Assembly: GCF_003096275.1 (NCBI RefSeq)
Contig: NZ_QENQ01000001.1
Span: 1,805,235 to 1,856,630 of the forward strand
DNA: 51,396 nt
Reading direction: 5' to 3'
Origin: Sphingomonas pokkalii
GTDB taxonomy: Bacteria > Pseudomonadota > Alphaproteobacteria > Sphingomonadales > Sphingomonadaceae
Position 1 is the first letter of the stretch. Each line of letters begins with the position of its first letter. The translations under genes were made by a program, and so were the position numbers. Below, piece after piece: positions 25,250 to 33,870 of the stretch. A model generated the notes under the pieces. It was not told the origin of the DNA. It did not search any database and saw only the letters and a list, made by a program, of their open reading frames with translations.

Positions 25250-26236
25250 ATGAGCGACCAGAAAAACGGCGTACTGGTTCAAGCCCGGCGGATCCCGTTC
25301 CCCTCGTCGGTAAGCAAGGAAGCGCGGGTCCGTCTCGAGCGGCAGGTAGACGAGGACGGCGTTCCGCTGAATGCGCGCTACACCATGCCATCACCGGACG
25401 ACCATGCCGGCTGGATGCAGCTCAAGGCCGCCGCGGAAGGTCACTATGCGGCAGCGGTGAAGGGGCTTGCCGGCACCTTGCGCGCCACCGTCGAGACCGT
25501 TCGAACCGGTACGGCCACGATCCATGTCGCGACGCCCGAAACCCTGGGTGTGCCACATCGTGCCTATGTCGATTTCCATGGCGGAGCATTCGTGTTGGGC
25601 GGCGGCGAGGCCTGTCGGATGCAAGCGCAGATGCAGGCGGATCAACATCAGGCGATCTGCTACGGCGTCGACTATCGGATGCCGCCCGAGCATCCCTATC
25701 CTGCAGGCTTGGACGACGCGTTAGCTGCGTATCGCTATGTGCTGGACCGGCACCCGCCGTCGCGCATCGTCGTGGGCGGACGGTCTGCGGGCGGCAACCT
25801 CGCCGCCGCGATGCTCCTTCGCGCCAAAGAGGAAGGGTTTCCCATGCCTGCCGGGTTGATCCTGCTTTCCCCGCAGGTGGATCTGACCGAATCCGGCGAC
25901 AGCTTCCAGGTCAATCAGATGGTCGATGTGGTGCTGCCCACGTCGCTGATGCGGAACAATGAACTCTATGCCGGTGGGGCGGATCTGTCGGACCCCTATC
26001 TCTCGCCCCTGTTCGGAGACTTGACGGACTTTCCGCCGGCCTTCGTCCAATCCGGCACCCGCGACCTGTTCCTGTCCAATGCGGTACGAATGCACCGGGC
26101 GCTGCGTCAGGCAAACGTGGCCGCCGAACTGCACGTGTTCGAGGCGATGCCGCACGGAGGGTTCCAGGGCAACACGCCGGAGGACGATCAGCTGGCGGTC
26201 GATATATGCCGGTTCGTACAGGCTCGGTGGGGATGA
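25250..26236 (+). CDS. Alpha/beta-hydrolase of the hormone-sensitive-lipase (HSL) type
   Basis: A 328-residue esterase-like enzyme. The HSL oxyanion motif reads DFHGGAFVLGGG near residue 108, the nucleophile elbow is GGRSAGGNLAAA with Ser about 179, the acid is the aspartate in QSGTRDLFLSN, and the histidine lies in AMPHGGF near residue 300. HSL enzymes cleave short- to medium-chain acyl esters in the cytoplasm. There is no signal peptide. The ATG at 25250 has no strong ribosome site. It is separated from the SDR by a hairpin and is probably its own unit, the last ordinary gene before the scrambled mobile region. Confidence 0.88.
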   Translation: MSDQKNGVLVQARRIPFPSSVSKEARVRLERQVDEDGVPLNARYTMPSPDDHAGWMQLKAAAEGHYAAAVKGLAGTLRATVETVRTGTATIHVATPETLGVPHRAYVDFHGGAFVLGGGEACRMQAQMQADQHQAICYGVDYRMPPEHPYPAGLDDALAAYRYVLDRHPPSRIVVGGRSAGGNLAAAMLLRAKEEGFPMPAGLILLSPQVDLTESGDSFQVNQMVDVVLPTSLMRNNELYAGGADLSDPYLSPLFGDLTDFPPAFVQSGTRDLFLSNAVRMHRALRQANVAAELHVFEAMPHGGFQGNTPEDDQLAVDICRFVQARWG

Positions 26237-26650
26237 GGCATTTTCACTGCTCCCGCAACGCTCAGGCGACGTAGCGCTGTCGACTAACGAAGCTCCTGAC
26301 CAACTCAAGCCGTTCCCATCAGCGGATGCGAACGGCCGCTCCCGTTGAGCCTGCGGCTCAGTAAACGCCACCGATATCGAGTGGAGCTGTAGTTTTTCAC
26401 CTCGGCTCCAAGCGCGCGGATTGCCAACCAACGGCCAAGTTTCGAGCGCCAAGCAGCACCTGAACGAACGACCGCTTCCGCCGCGGTGAATGGCCAGGAC
26501 GGGTCATCTCGCCAATAGCAAGAGGCCCGCTGTTGACCGGAAGCGAACCGATTAAGGCCCAGTACACGAACGGCGGCTGTTGTCAGAGACCGTCGTTTAG
26601 CAAGCTGTTTCGGAACGACCGCTTCGTCCCACACCCGGTCAATCGTTGCC
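26237..26650. other. Non-coding left border of the mobile region
   Basis: No gene is supported. A leftward frame at 26305-26679 has uneven composition and no family I recognise. The segment is likely the junction between the chromosome and the rearranged element. I looked for a direct repeat of this sequence near 34.9 kb that could mark attachment sites and did not find one by eye. Confidence 0.4.
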
Positions 26651-26866
26651 TCATCGCTCCGGGGTCGGAGCAGCCTCATATGTCATCGGATCATCAAGCC
26701 AGCAGGTAACAGCAGACTCGCGCCAGCCGATACAGCGGGTGCTAATCTGCGTGCTAGCGGGGAAGGTGCCTGCTTCCATCTTCCGGTAAAGGGTAGAACG
26801 GGTGAGGCCTGTTAGAGCGAGGACGGCCTTGAGCCGGAGGATGCGGTCCGTGGCGTTGGAGTGCAT
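26651..26866 (-). CDS. AlpA-family phage/ICE regulatory protein
   Basis: A 71-residue protein with a MerR-like winged-helix: RILRLKAVLALTGLTRSTLY, RKMEAGTFPAS and a later GWRESAVTCWLDDP, the classic AlpA layout. AlpA proteins act as excisionase-like DNA-binding factors or activators of integrase genes in prophages and integrative elements. The ATG at 26866 follows AAGGTG. No integrase gene lies next to it, which suits a decayed element. Confidence 0.85.
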   Translation of the reverse strand: MHSNATDRILRLKAVLALTGLTRSTLYRKMEAGTFPASTQISTRCIGWRESAVTCWLDDPMTYEAAPTPER

Positions 26867-27177
26867 TGCTATCACCTTGCATCGTTCGGGGGGTGGTGGA
26901 GGGTTTCGACACAAGATGGACCCGAACGGCTTGCCGGCAGAAGGGCTCGTCTGGGGCTGAAATGGCGCTGTTTGGTGCAGGCTGGTATGTACATCGACTG
27001 GGATCGCCGGTTGTGCGAGCGGTCCGTCTGCCCAAGGGTGTCACCGACGAGGTCGCAGCGCACCTGAGCCTGCATGGCACAAGTCAGAGACTTTGCGTCC
27101 TTGCCCTTCGTTCCCACTTTGTTCTAGCTAGCGCTCCGCTGCCGATGCGGCGATTCGATATCATTGGGAGCTTCGGC

Positions 27178-27353
27178 ATGGAGCACGACCTCCAGTTGCG
27201 CGCTGCTGCGCGTGCGATCTACGACGCCTGCTATCCGAGCGAGGAATGGGCGCCGTTTGGCTTCGACGAGGCGGAGCGATTCAGGACCATCCACTATCGC
27301 CAGGCGGTCGGCGCGGCGCTGCAGGCGCGTCGGGCGCTGCACGATCGCGCGGT
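27178..27353 (+). pseudogene. Small element-associated hypothetical gene, 3' end lost
   Basis: From ATG 27178 (after GGGAG) the frame reads MEHDLQLRAAARAIYDACYP and continues through SEEWAPFGFDEAERF to HYRQAVGAALQARRAL. The composition is protein-like, and I vaguely recall similar short proteins in conjugative regions, but cannot name it. At about 27350 the sensible sequence stops and the neighbouring frame takes up the Z1 protein, so this gene appears fused to, and truncated by, the rearrangement. The frame could extend upstream to 26962. Confidence 0.4.
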
Positions 27354-27355
27354 GC

Positions 27356-28339
27356 AGCTACTTCATCCGCACGACCAAGATGTACGACACGCTGATGCAG
27401 ATGGGCCGCTGGTTTGGCTATCGACCGCGCTACGCAGATCTCTGCCGGCTCTATACTTCCCCTGTCTTGGTGCGCTGGTATCGCCATATCGCGACGGCTA
27501 CGGCGGAGCTGCGCGAGGAATTCGATCTAGCCTTCAGCACCGGACAGACACCGCTCCAGTTCGGGCATCGGGTCCGTACTCATCCGGACGGACTCCTCAT
27601 CACGGCGGCGAACAAGATGCGCGCCGGCACACGCGTGCGCGCCGGATTTTCGGGGACGATCTCCGAGACCGTGTCGTTCGAGGAAGGACAGGCCAAATCC
27701 AACTTTGACGCCTTCGAAGCATTCTTCCGGCGCCTTCCTGCGCAGAGCGGCAAGGGAAGGCAGGTTTGGGACGAGGTCGATGGCAGGGAAATCGTCACCC
27801 TGCTTCGGCAGGTCGAGACGTCCCGCGACTCGTGGAAGGCCAACAGCCGCGCGCTAGCCGAATATGTCGGGAACCGAGTTGCCGCGGGGAGGCTGAAGAC
27901 GTGGACCGTGATCCTAGCCGGCAATGGCCGGTCGAAGGTCTCGCGTCTCATTGGCCCCTATGAGGTTACGCTGACCGACCGCGAACCCGACCGGCACGGC
28001 GGCGACGGCAGGATCACCATCGGGCGCCTGGTCAGTCCCGCCGACGAGGTGGCCGATCTCGACCGTACGGCGCAGGAACGGGCAATGCAGCACACGATCG
28101 ATGCCTGGGAGAAGAAACCCGAGCCCAAAAAGGATCGTCCGAAGACAGCCAGCGGTCCGTTCATCCGCCGCCAGCGAAGCCACGATCGGGGTCTGCTCAT
28201 CGTCTATCCGATCGACGCCGGACTCCCCGGCGATCTGCCGCTGATGGGCTTTGCCGTCAGCTTCCCGTTCGATGCCGGTGCGCCACTGCTCGACTATGCA
28301 GAGAACAGCGTGAAGCAGCTCGAGAGCATGTTCGAATGA
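27356..28339 (+). pseudogene. Z1-domain ATPase of a restriction-type system, N-terminal part missing
   Basis: About 327 residues matching the C-terminal part of Z1-domain proteins. Similarity starts abruptly at SYFIRTTKMYDTLMQMGRWF and continues through YADLCRLYTSPVLVRWYRHI and PLQFGHRVRTHPDGLLIT. Z1 proteins are helicase-like NTPases that work with nucleases in restriction systems such as CglI and NgoAVII. The N-terminal helicase motor, normally several hundred residues, is absent: upstream DNA belongs to another gene in another frame. The stop overlaps the ATG of the DUF4420 gene (ATGA at 28336), preserving the original operon junction. The product, if made, would have no ATPase activity. 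Confidence 0.75.
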
Positions 28340-28817
28340 CGCCCGAGCGAATGATGGAAGCGTGGGAGAGTCTCGGGCAGGAAACCGCCCATCCTGCCGG
28401 AATCCAGCGCGTGCGGCTCGACACGGAAGCTGCAGCCGATCTGTTCGCCTGCGTCTTCTGGCCAGCCGGCCGCCCGGGCCTGCTGATCGAAGGCGATGGG
28501 GCCTATCGGCCGGCCGGTGACCGCATTCCGACGTGCCGCGGGGTGCGGACGGTCCACGAGGTTGTTGCGGGCCCGCCGGAGCGCACCGTCCTGCGCATAA
28601 TCCTCGAGGACGACAGGCTGCTCGACATCTTCGCCGTACTATCCGCGGATCTGATTGCGACCGCGGCGAGCGAGTCGACAGTAGCTGCTGCCCTTCGGCG
28701 GCGCATCGATCGGATCTGCCTGTGGCAGGGCCTGTTCGAGCGCGTTCCAGTCGAAGGCCTGTCCGAGGAACGGCAGCGCGGGATGATCGGCGAACTGCTG
28801 ATTCTCGAGGCGCTTCG
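28336..28817 (+). pseudogene. DUF4420 PD-(D/E)XK-type nuclease, C-terminal part missing
   Basis: The first 160 residues of a DUF4420 protein (MTPERMMEAWESLGQE, then GLLIEGDGAYRPAG, LSEERQRGMIGELLILEAL). In this family the GELL/LE segment precedes the PD-(D/E)XK catalytic core, which is exactly what is lost: after about 28815 the DNA encodes the C-terminus of TrbI in another frame. The family is found next to Z1 proteins, AIPR proteins and DNA methyltransferases in restriction-like defence modules. Here neither a methyltransferase nor an AIPR gene remains. Confidence 0.7.
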
Positions 28818-29099
28818 GGCTATGCCGGCCTGCAGGACAAGGTCGACTTCCACACCTGGACACTGCTTAAGGGTGTGGCGCTATCGACCCTGCTCGGCGT
28901 GGGCTCGGAGCTTACGGTTTCCGGTGACAGCGATCTGGTTCGCGCGATCCGGCAGTCGACGCAGCAGAATGTCGCACGCGCGGGCGACCAGATCACCTCG
29001 CGTAATCTGAACATCCAGCCGACGCTCACAATTCGCCCCGGCACCAACGTGCTGCTCGTGGTCCACAAGGACCTGGTCCTCGCGCCCTGGCGCGGATAG
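28818..29099 (+). pseudogene. trbI: trbI fragment, C-terminal part
   Basis: This frame encodes the last 93 residues of TrbI, the VirB10-like scaffold of the conjugative type IV secretion system: GYAGLQDKVDFHTWTLLKGV, LSTLLGVGSEL, AIRQSTQQNVARAGDQI, TLTIRPGTNVLLVVHKDL. It lacks any start and is joined to the DUF4420 remnant. The matching N-terminal/middle part of trbI lies on the opposite strand at 34332-34782. The next gene, DUF2274, is the normal downstream neighbour of trbI, so this end of the operon is intact. Confidence 0.8.
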
Positions 29100-29108
29100 G
29101 AGGCCGAC

Positions 29109-29327
29109 ATGCCTGATTTGAAACTGGCAAAGCTACCGGATCGAAAGCCCGTCAAGCTGGCGATCCTCATCACTCCCGACCTGCACCAGCGGCTGCAGGA
29201 CTATGCTGCGCTATATGCCGACACTTATGGGCAGAAGGAGGAGATAACGGATCTAATCCCGGCCGTGCTGGCGTCCTTCCTCGATAGCGATCGGGGGTTC
29301 CTGCGGAGGCGTGGAGCCAGCCGGTGA
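29109..29327 (+). CDS. DUF2274 protein of conjugation operons
   Basis: A 72-residue protein beginning MPDLKLAKLPDRKPVKLAIL, with TPDLHQRLQDYAALYADTYG in the middle. It matches DUF2274, a small ribbon-helix-helix-like family found directly after trbI in alphaproteobacterial conjugative elements. A good ribosome site (ATAGGAGG) sits before ATG 29109, nine bases past the trbI stop. The gene is intact, but its operon upstream is destroyed. Confidence 0.85.
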   Translation: MPDLKLAKLPDRKPVKLAILITPDLHQRLQDYAALYADTYGQKEEITDLIPAVLASFLDSDRGFLRRRGASR

Positions 29328-29444
29328 CATCCGGACCAAGCGGTGGAAGGCTGGTTGCTGGCCAGCTTGCGATTTTCGGCTCTGCCGGAAGCGGAGCCGA
29401 TCTCGCGAGAGTGTCCGATCCCATAAGAACGTTTGTCGAAAGGA

Positions 29445-29476
29445 GCGGAGGGGCGCGTATGGACGCGCCCCTCCGC
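29445..29476. terminator. Perfect 13-bp hairpin between DUF2274 and the ParB operon
   Basis: GCGGAGGGGCGCG (29445-29457) is an exact inverted repeat of CGCGCCCCTCCGC (29464-29476) around a six-base loop. It lies between two convergent units and could end transcription from both sides. No T-tract flanks it. Confidence 0.5.
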
Positions 29477-29614
29477 GTCGGCCGGCCTATGACTGCCAGC
29501 CTGGCGGGCTCCGTACGGGTTCGCCGTCATCCCCGCCACCGCCCTCGATCCGCCCCACCGTGCGGCGTCTCCGGCGGTCCCCGCGCTTATCGGGTCCGGG
29601 TCCCCATCATCCCG

Positions 29615-30520
29615 CTACTCCGCCGCCTCAGCTACGGGCGCGATCGTGTCGATTTCCCCGATCGTTTGGAGTTCCTTCAAGTATTCGGGCCGGTGCTGGG
29701 CGATCCACCGCACGATGCGGTCGTTCCCGAGCAGCGTGCGGACATAGGCACGCGCCACTGTAAGATGCAGCGTGTCGACGCCGTATCGATCTTCGACAGA
29801 CTTGACCTGCATCTGGAGGCCGACAAGCTCTCGCTCCATTCGGGCCATCTGTTCGCTGGAAACCGACGCGGGCCGCTTTGCGGGAACGTGCACCAACTGA
29901 TCTTCCGGTGTGGCCGCGAGCATTGCCTTGGCGAACACGACCGTGAAGTTCTGTTGTCCCGTCATGAGCTCCGCGGCCTCGATCTGCCGTATCGGGGACA
30001 TGCGCCGCAGGACGTCGAAGACGGCTATCGGACAGGGCGCGTCTTTCAGGATGTCAATGACCTCGGTGCAGATCCCATTGAGCATCCGCGAGCGCCGATG
30101 GATCGATGCAACCTCGAGTCCAAGCGCTTCCGCGATCTTCGCTTCCGGTACGCCGCGCTCGATCGCGCGTCGGACCATGCGATGTTCCTGGATTGCCGCC
30201 AGACGATTTATTCGCTTGTTGTAGGTGTAGCTCTCATCATCCGTCGAGATGATGCAATCCACCTCGAGCACTCCAAGATCCCGCAGTGCTTCGATACGTA
30301 GATGACCGTCGAGCAGCAAGAACTGGCCGCTCTGGGTAGGGTTGGGAGCAACCACCGGCGCCTCGACAAGCCCGATCGCGCGGACCGAGCTCATAATCTG
30401 TGCGTACTTCTTGCTTTCCTTCACGCCTGGGCGGAGCGCTTTGAGCGGGATCAGGTCTGACAACAGGATCCGCTTGGTTTCGCCCTGGAAGGAAAGCTTG
30501 ATCGGGTGGCGCGAGGTCAT
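29615..30520 (-). CDS. ParB/RepB-like protein, second of the recombinase operon
   Basis: A 301-residue protein with an N-terminal ParB/Srx-like fold (ILLSDLIPLKALRPGVKESK, then FLLLDGHLRIEALRDLGVLE) and a middle helix-turn-helix (VPEAKIAEALGLEVASIHRR). Its C-terminal half contains a helical region (MARMERELVGLQMQVKSVED, LHLTVARAYVRTLLGN) like the RepB plasmid-partition C-terminus. The usual GERR nucleotide motif is reduced to DGHLR. Its ATG overlaps the stop of the first ParB-like gene by four bases. With no ParA ATPase nearby, classical partition is unlikely; a DNA-binding partner of the recombinase is more plausible. Confidence 0.8.
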   Translation of the reverse strand: MTSRHPIKLSFQGETKRILLSDLIPLKALRPGVKESKKYAQIMSSVRAIGLVEAPVVAPNPTQSGQFLLLDGHLRIEALRDLGVLEVDCIISTDDESYTYNKRINRLAAIQEHRMVRRAIERGVPEAKIAEALGLEVASIHRRSRMLNGICTEVIDILKDAPCPIAVFDVLRRMSPIRQIEAAELMTGQQNFTVVFAKAMLAATPEDQLVHVPAKRPASVSSEQMARMERELVGLQMQVKSVEDRYGVDTLHLTVARAYVRTLLGNDRIVRWIAQHRPEYLKELQTIGEIDTIAPVAEAAE

Positions 30521-31416
30521 GAGAGGCTCTTTCCATATACACGTGCCGCCAACGCCCTAGGCATCGTGTCCAGTCCTTCAGCCCTCAGCAACGTCCCGAA
30601 GCTTTGCTCGCTGACGAGATCCTTCAGCGCTTCGATGACGAACAGCAGGCGCGCCTGGGTAAAATCCGACTTCTTGACCAGGACACGCTGCTTCTCCGCC
30701 TCCTGTTGATAGAGGCGCACCATTTCCGTCGCGGTGATACGCCGCCGTGCGGTGCGCCTTCCCAAGCCGCTGTCGGGAACGCCCCGGCGCTGTCGCAGTC
30801 GCTGATCGAGCATTCGGCGAACGGCGCTCAGCTTCTTGCCTTTCAGCTTGCCGCCTTCATAGGCTTCGAGCAGCAGGCCCTGGGCATCTTCGGACTGGGC
30901 CCGGGCTATGTCGATCGCCAGGCTCACCGGGATCAGACCGGTCTCCACGGCCGCCAACAGCCGCTCCTCCCCACGTTCCAGAAGCTGACCGATCATGTTC
31001 GCCCAGCTCGGCGTGCAACCGATCTTCTCCGCAATCTGCACATCGTTGTACCCGCGGCGACGCAAGGAGCCGATCTCGTGCATGATGTCGATCGGTCGAT
31101 GCTGCCGTCGCGCAATGTTTTCGACCAGGCTCATGACCAGGCATTCGTCTTCTTCGGCGTCGATGACGACCGCCGGAATTTCCGACGCGCCGAGCATCCG
31201 CAGTGCTTCCAGTCGGCCTTCCCCGCAGATCAGATCGAACGTGTCGCCGTTGCCGGTCGGATTGCGCCGGACCGTCACGGGCCGCTTGAGGCCGATCGCG
31301 TCGATATTGTCGACGATCTCGCGATGCTGCCGCCGGTTGCGGACCCTTGGATTGAGCACGTTGATCCGATCGATCGGTATCGATGCGATGCGCTGCGCAT
31401 GGCTGGGAACGGTCAT
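30517..31416 (-). CDS. ParB N-domain protein, first of the recombinase operon
   Basis: A 299-residue ParB-like protein. It opens with IASIPIDRINVLNPRVRNRR, the GERR-type motif appears as ICGEGRLEALRMLG, and the next conserved motif as LVENIARRQHRPID. A helix-turn-helix follows (YNDVQIAEKIGCTPSWANMI), then a basic linker (residues about 210-235) and a C-terminal helical part (KKSDFTQARLLFVIEALKDL). The ParB motifs are better kept than in its partner, so CTP binding is conceivable. It overlaps both neighbours by ATGA and is therefore translated with the serine recombinase. Confidence 0.82.
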   Translation of the reverse strand: MTVPSHAQRIASIPIDRINVLNPRVRNRRQHREIVDNIDAIGLKRPVTVRRNPTGNGDTFDLICGEGRLEALRMLGASEIPAVVIDAEEDECLVMSLVENIARRQHRPIDIMHEIGSLRRRGYNDVQIAEKIGCTPSWANMIGQLLERGEERLLAAVETGLIPVSLAIDIARAQSEDAQGLLLEAYEGGKLKGKKLSAVRRMLDQRLRQRRGVPDSGLGRRTARRRITATEMVRLYQQEAEKQRVLVKKSDFTQARLLFVIEALKDLVSEQSFGTLLRAEGLDTMPRALAARVYGKSLS

Positions 31417-32981
31417 GCCGCCACCGGAAGACGGATGCGCCTGGCGAGTTCATAAAGGGGGGCGAGCGTCTCAAAGCGATAGGCGTCGAGCGACAGCCCA
31501 TTTTCCTCAGCAAGGCGCACGTCTGCACTGACCTTGTCGATGCGGGGGAAAAGATAAAAATCGAGAGGGCCTTCGTTGCGGGCGTCCATCCGGATCGCAA
31601 CGGTGATGTCGGGTGCAACGCCCGTGTCGAAGCGGATATTCCACCGCAGCGACCCCGCCTGGGTTCGCCTGCAGCGCGCGATGAGGATCGAGACGGACAT
31701 CTCGTTATGCACCGTAAGGAGCCCGTCGGCTGACACGCGGGACACTGGTGCTCCAACGGCTGCGAATCCATCGACGACTTCGTCGATGACCTGCGGGTGC
31801 ATTCGCCTGAGGGCCTGGTTGATGGCGATGTAACGATAGTCGCGTCTCGGCCGATACCCGACCAGGCTATATGCTCTCAGCAGGCTTCCGAACCGCGAAC
31901 GATAGCTGCTGCTGGACGGCAAACCGTCAGCTTCGTCGATGATCATCCCGGACAGCAGGTTCTCGGATTGGAACAGGCTTCGAAGGCCCTCCAGCATCTC
32001 TTCGTCGCTAAGCCGGAACGCACGTGCCCTGATGATCGCCTGTGCCGCCTCGAACAGATCCCTGTCGATCAAAGCCGGGAACGCATCTTCGGCGCGAATC
32101 CACATGGTTGGATCGTTGCGGACCCGCTTCTTCTTCAGCTTGAAGGAAACGCGGTTCCAGACATTGTTGCCGATGTACTTTTCATTGATGAGTATCTGGT
32201 GGACGGCGCCGCGGGTCCAGGGGCGGCCGAGATCCGTGACGAAGCCCCGCTCGTTCAGAGCCGCAGCGATATCGCGTTCGCCCTGTCGATCATGCACGAA
32301 GGCTCGGTAGATTTCGCGGATGATCGCGGATTCGTTATCCGGACCGGGGGCCAGCACCACGCGGTCGGTCTGGATGCTTTTCTGCTCGCCGCGCTCGAGC
32401 GCCCCCTTGATGGCGCCGGATTGGTCGACGAGCATCCGGCGCAGCCCGAAGCCTGCTGGGCCCCCTTGCCGAAAACCGAGTTCGATCAACCTGCACTGGC
32501 CGGCGAAAACTTTGGTCGATAGCTCCCTGCTGTACTCGCCCGCCATGGCTCGTTTGACGCCTTTTACTATCGTCGAGATTGGACTGCCGTCATTCTCGAA
32601 CTGCTCGGCGCAATAGTGGACGGCGATCCCAGCGCGGCGGCAAATATACTCGTAATAGGCGCTCTCATCGGCATCCTGAAAACGGCCCCACCGGCTGACG
32701 TCGTAGACGAGTATTGCTTGGTAGTCTGCGACACCGGCGCTGACATCATCGATGAGGCGCTTAAGTGCGTCGCGACCATCGATGCGGAGACCGCTCTTGC
32801 CTTCGTCCGCATAGGTTCGAACGATGGAGAAGCCTCGAGCGGCGGCATAGTGGCGGATGGCCTCCGCTTGGTTTTCCGTGGAGTAGCGCTGATGGTCCGT
32901 CGACATCCGGACATACTCGGCAGCCCGCATACCGGTCGGTTCGTCTGAATGCTGGGTCTGCGGGACTAGCCAACTCTCCAC
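31413..32981 (-). CDS. Large serine recombinase
   Basis: A 522-residue member of the large serine recombinase group. The resolvase catalytic domain has the nucleophile serine in AEYVRMSTDHQRYS (Ser27) and the arginine cluster in VYDVSRWGRFQD. The recombinase domain follows (ERDIAAALNERGFVTDLGRP, WTRGAVHQILINEKYIGNNV). The C-terminal 200 residues lack the zinc ribbon and long coiled coil of phage integrases, so it is shorter and different there. Such enzymes cut and rejoin specific att sites. It is the first gene of an operon with two ParB-like proteins. An alternative start is ATG 32930 (MRAAEYVRMST). Confidence 0.88.
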   Translation of the reverse strand: MESWLVPQTQHSDEPTGMRAAEYVRMSTDHQRYSTENQAEAIRHYAAARGFSIVRTYADEGKSGLRIDGRDALKRLIDDVSAGVADYQAILVYDVSRWGRFQDADESAYYEYICRRAGIAVHYCAEQFENDGSPISTIVKGVKRAMAGEYSRELSTKVFAGQCRLIELGFRQGGPAGFGLRRMLVDQSGAIKGALERGEQKSIQTDRVVLAPGPDNESAIIREIYRAFVHDRQGERDIAAALNERGFVTDLGRPWTRGAVHQILINEKYIGNNVWNRVSFKLKKKRVRNDPTMWIRAEDAFPALIDRDLFEAAQAIIRARAFRLSDEEMLEGLRSLFQSENLLSGMIIDEADGLPSSSSYRSRFGSLLRAYSLVGYRPRRDYRYIAINQALRRMHPQVIDEVVDGFAAVGAPVSRVSADGLLTVHNEMSVSILIARCRRTQAGSLRWNIRFDTGVAPDITVAIRMDARNEGPLDFYLFPRIDKVSADVRLAEENGLSLDAYRFETLAPLYELARRIRLPVAA

Positions 32982-33092
32982 GCACTGGACCTCACTGTTC
33001 GTCGTGCGGCGCGGTGCCTGACGATTCCCGGGTTGGTTGAACGCAGGACTGATCCCGCACGTGTGACGACATAGCGGGAAAGGAATGGAAAG

Positions 33093-33431
33093 GTGTTTCC
33101 GAAAACGGGCAGCAATTTACATTCCAGCAGCGACGAGGCCGATCTGGCGCTACTGATTTCGCGGGCGCTATTGGCAGAACTGGGTGCAAGCCACCGGGCA
33201 ACGAAGACGGCGATGGGGTGGACAGGGGCAAGCGAGCGGACGGTCAAACACTGGCTGGCGGCGACCCACGTGCCACAGGGCAATCATCTTGTGTCGCTGG
33301 TACGGCACTCCGATCAGGTTCTCGGCGCCATTCTTGTGGCGGCGGGTCGAGGAGACTTGCGGATTTCGCTGGAGTTGAACTTGGTGCGGGTCAAGCTTCT
33401 GGAACTTGCCGCACTGCTTGAACGCGCTTGA
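33093..33431 (+). CDS. Small HTH-like protein divergent from the recombinase operon
   Basis: A 112-residue protein starting at GTG 33093. The centre reads ELGASHRATKTAMGWTGASE, then RTVKHWLAATHVPQGNHLVS, which looks like a helix-turn-helix built for DNA binding. I recall similar small proteins beside recombinase/ParB-like triads. It is transcribed away from the recombinase gene with 111 bases between them, so a control role over that operon is the simplest idea. Confidence 0.65.
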   Translation: MFPKTGSNLHSSSDEADLALLISRALLAELGASHRATKTAMGWTGASERTVKHWLAATHVPQGNHLVSLVRHSDQVLGAILVAAGRGDLRISLELNLVRVKLLELAALLERA

Positions 33432-33488
33432 AGACAGATGGGCCCCTTTCGATCAGGAAATCGAGAATCGACCGCGGATCATGCTTCA

Positions 33489-33640
33489 GGAAGTACTAAA
33501 ATGGTTCGTCCGGCGAGGGTTCGTGTCCGGGTTTCGGACCGAAATTTTTGGTGGGCCACGAGTGGGCCACGGCATTTCGGAAATTCGAAGAGTGGCGGTT
33601 TTCTGCGATTTCTGGAGGTGGATGTGAGTCCGGTCAGGGC
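33489..33640 (+). repeat. Left arm of a large imperfect inverted repeat
   Basis: This arm is the reverse complement, with mismatches, of 33720-33870. The best-kept core, 33513-33540, matches 33822-33849 at all but one of 28 positions (GCGAGGGTTCGTGTCCGGG is identical). Within the arm GTGGGCCACGA/GTGGGCCACGG occurs twice in tandem (33551-33571), like arm-type binding sites of a tyrosine integrase. Confidence 0.8.
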
Positions 33641-33719
33641 ACCAGTGCATATTGAGAACATTGTGGAAATCTGCGGAAAGCTGCGATAAAATCGCGGTTG
33701 ACAGTCCCGTGTTTTCTCA

Positions 33720-33870
33720 TTTTGCTTACAGGACTCATATCTAACGCTGAAACCCGCAGAAAATCGTCAGTTCTTCCAGGGCCTGAGATCCGTGGCCCCT
33801 TCGTGGCCCACCAAAAAATCTGGTCCGAAGCCCGGACACGAACCCTCGCTCGATGAACCAATTTGGTACT
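33720..33870 (-). repeat. Right arm of the large imperfect inverted repeat
   Basis: Inverted copy of 33489-33640, about 80 bases away. Conserved blocks include the 28-base core at 33822-33849 and the paired GTGGCCC sites at 33792-33811. The two arms also share weak similarity in translation on opposite strands, which suggests a duplicated and inverted piece of element DNA rather than a palindrome built by chance. Confidence 0.8.

Noticed and set aside
25174..25251. A 25-codon leftward ORF (MSLRYSPCLPGRWYTVLLTF then VGLLL) starting on the ATG of the esterase gene
   Set aside because: Membrane-peptide-like, but too short, without a ribosome site and overlapping the esterase start; could be a relic, not supported as a gene.
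26305..26679. A 124-codon leftward frame upstream of the AlpA-like gene
   Set aside because: No recognisable motif, mixed composition, and overlaps the end of the AlpA-like gene; left as border DNA.
33505..33545. Possible tRNA 3' end (GGGTTCGTGTCC resembles a T-arm)
   Set aside because: No acceptor stem, anticodon arm or D-arm could be folded upstream, so only a repeat is reported.
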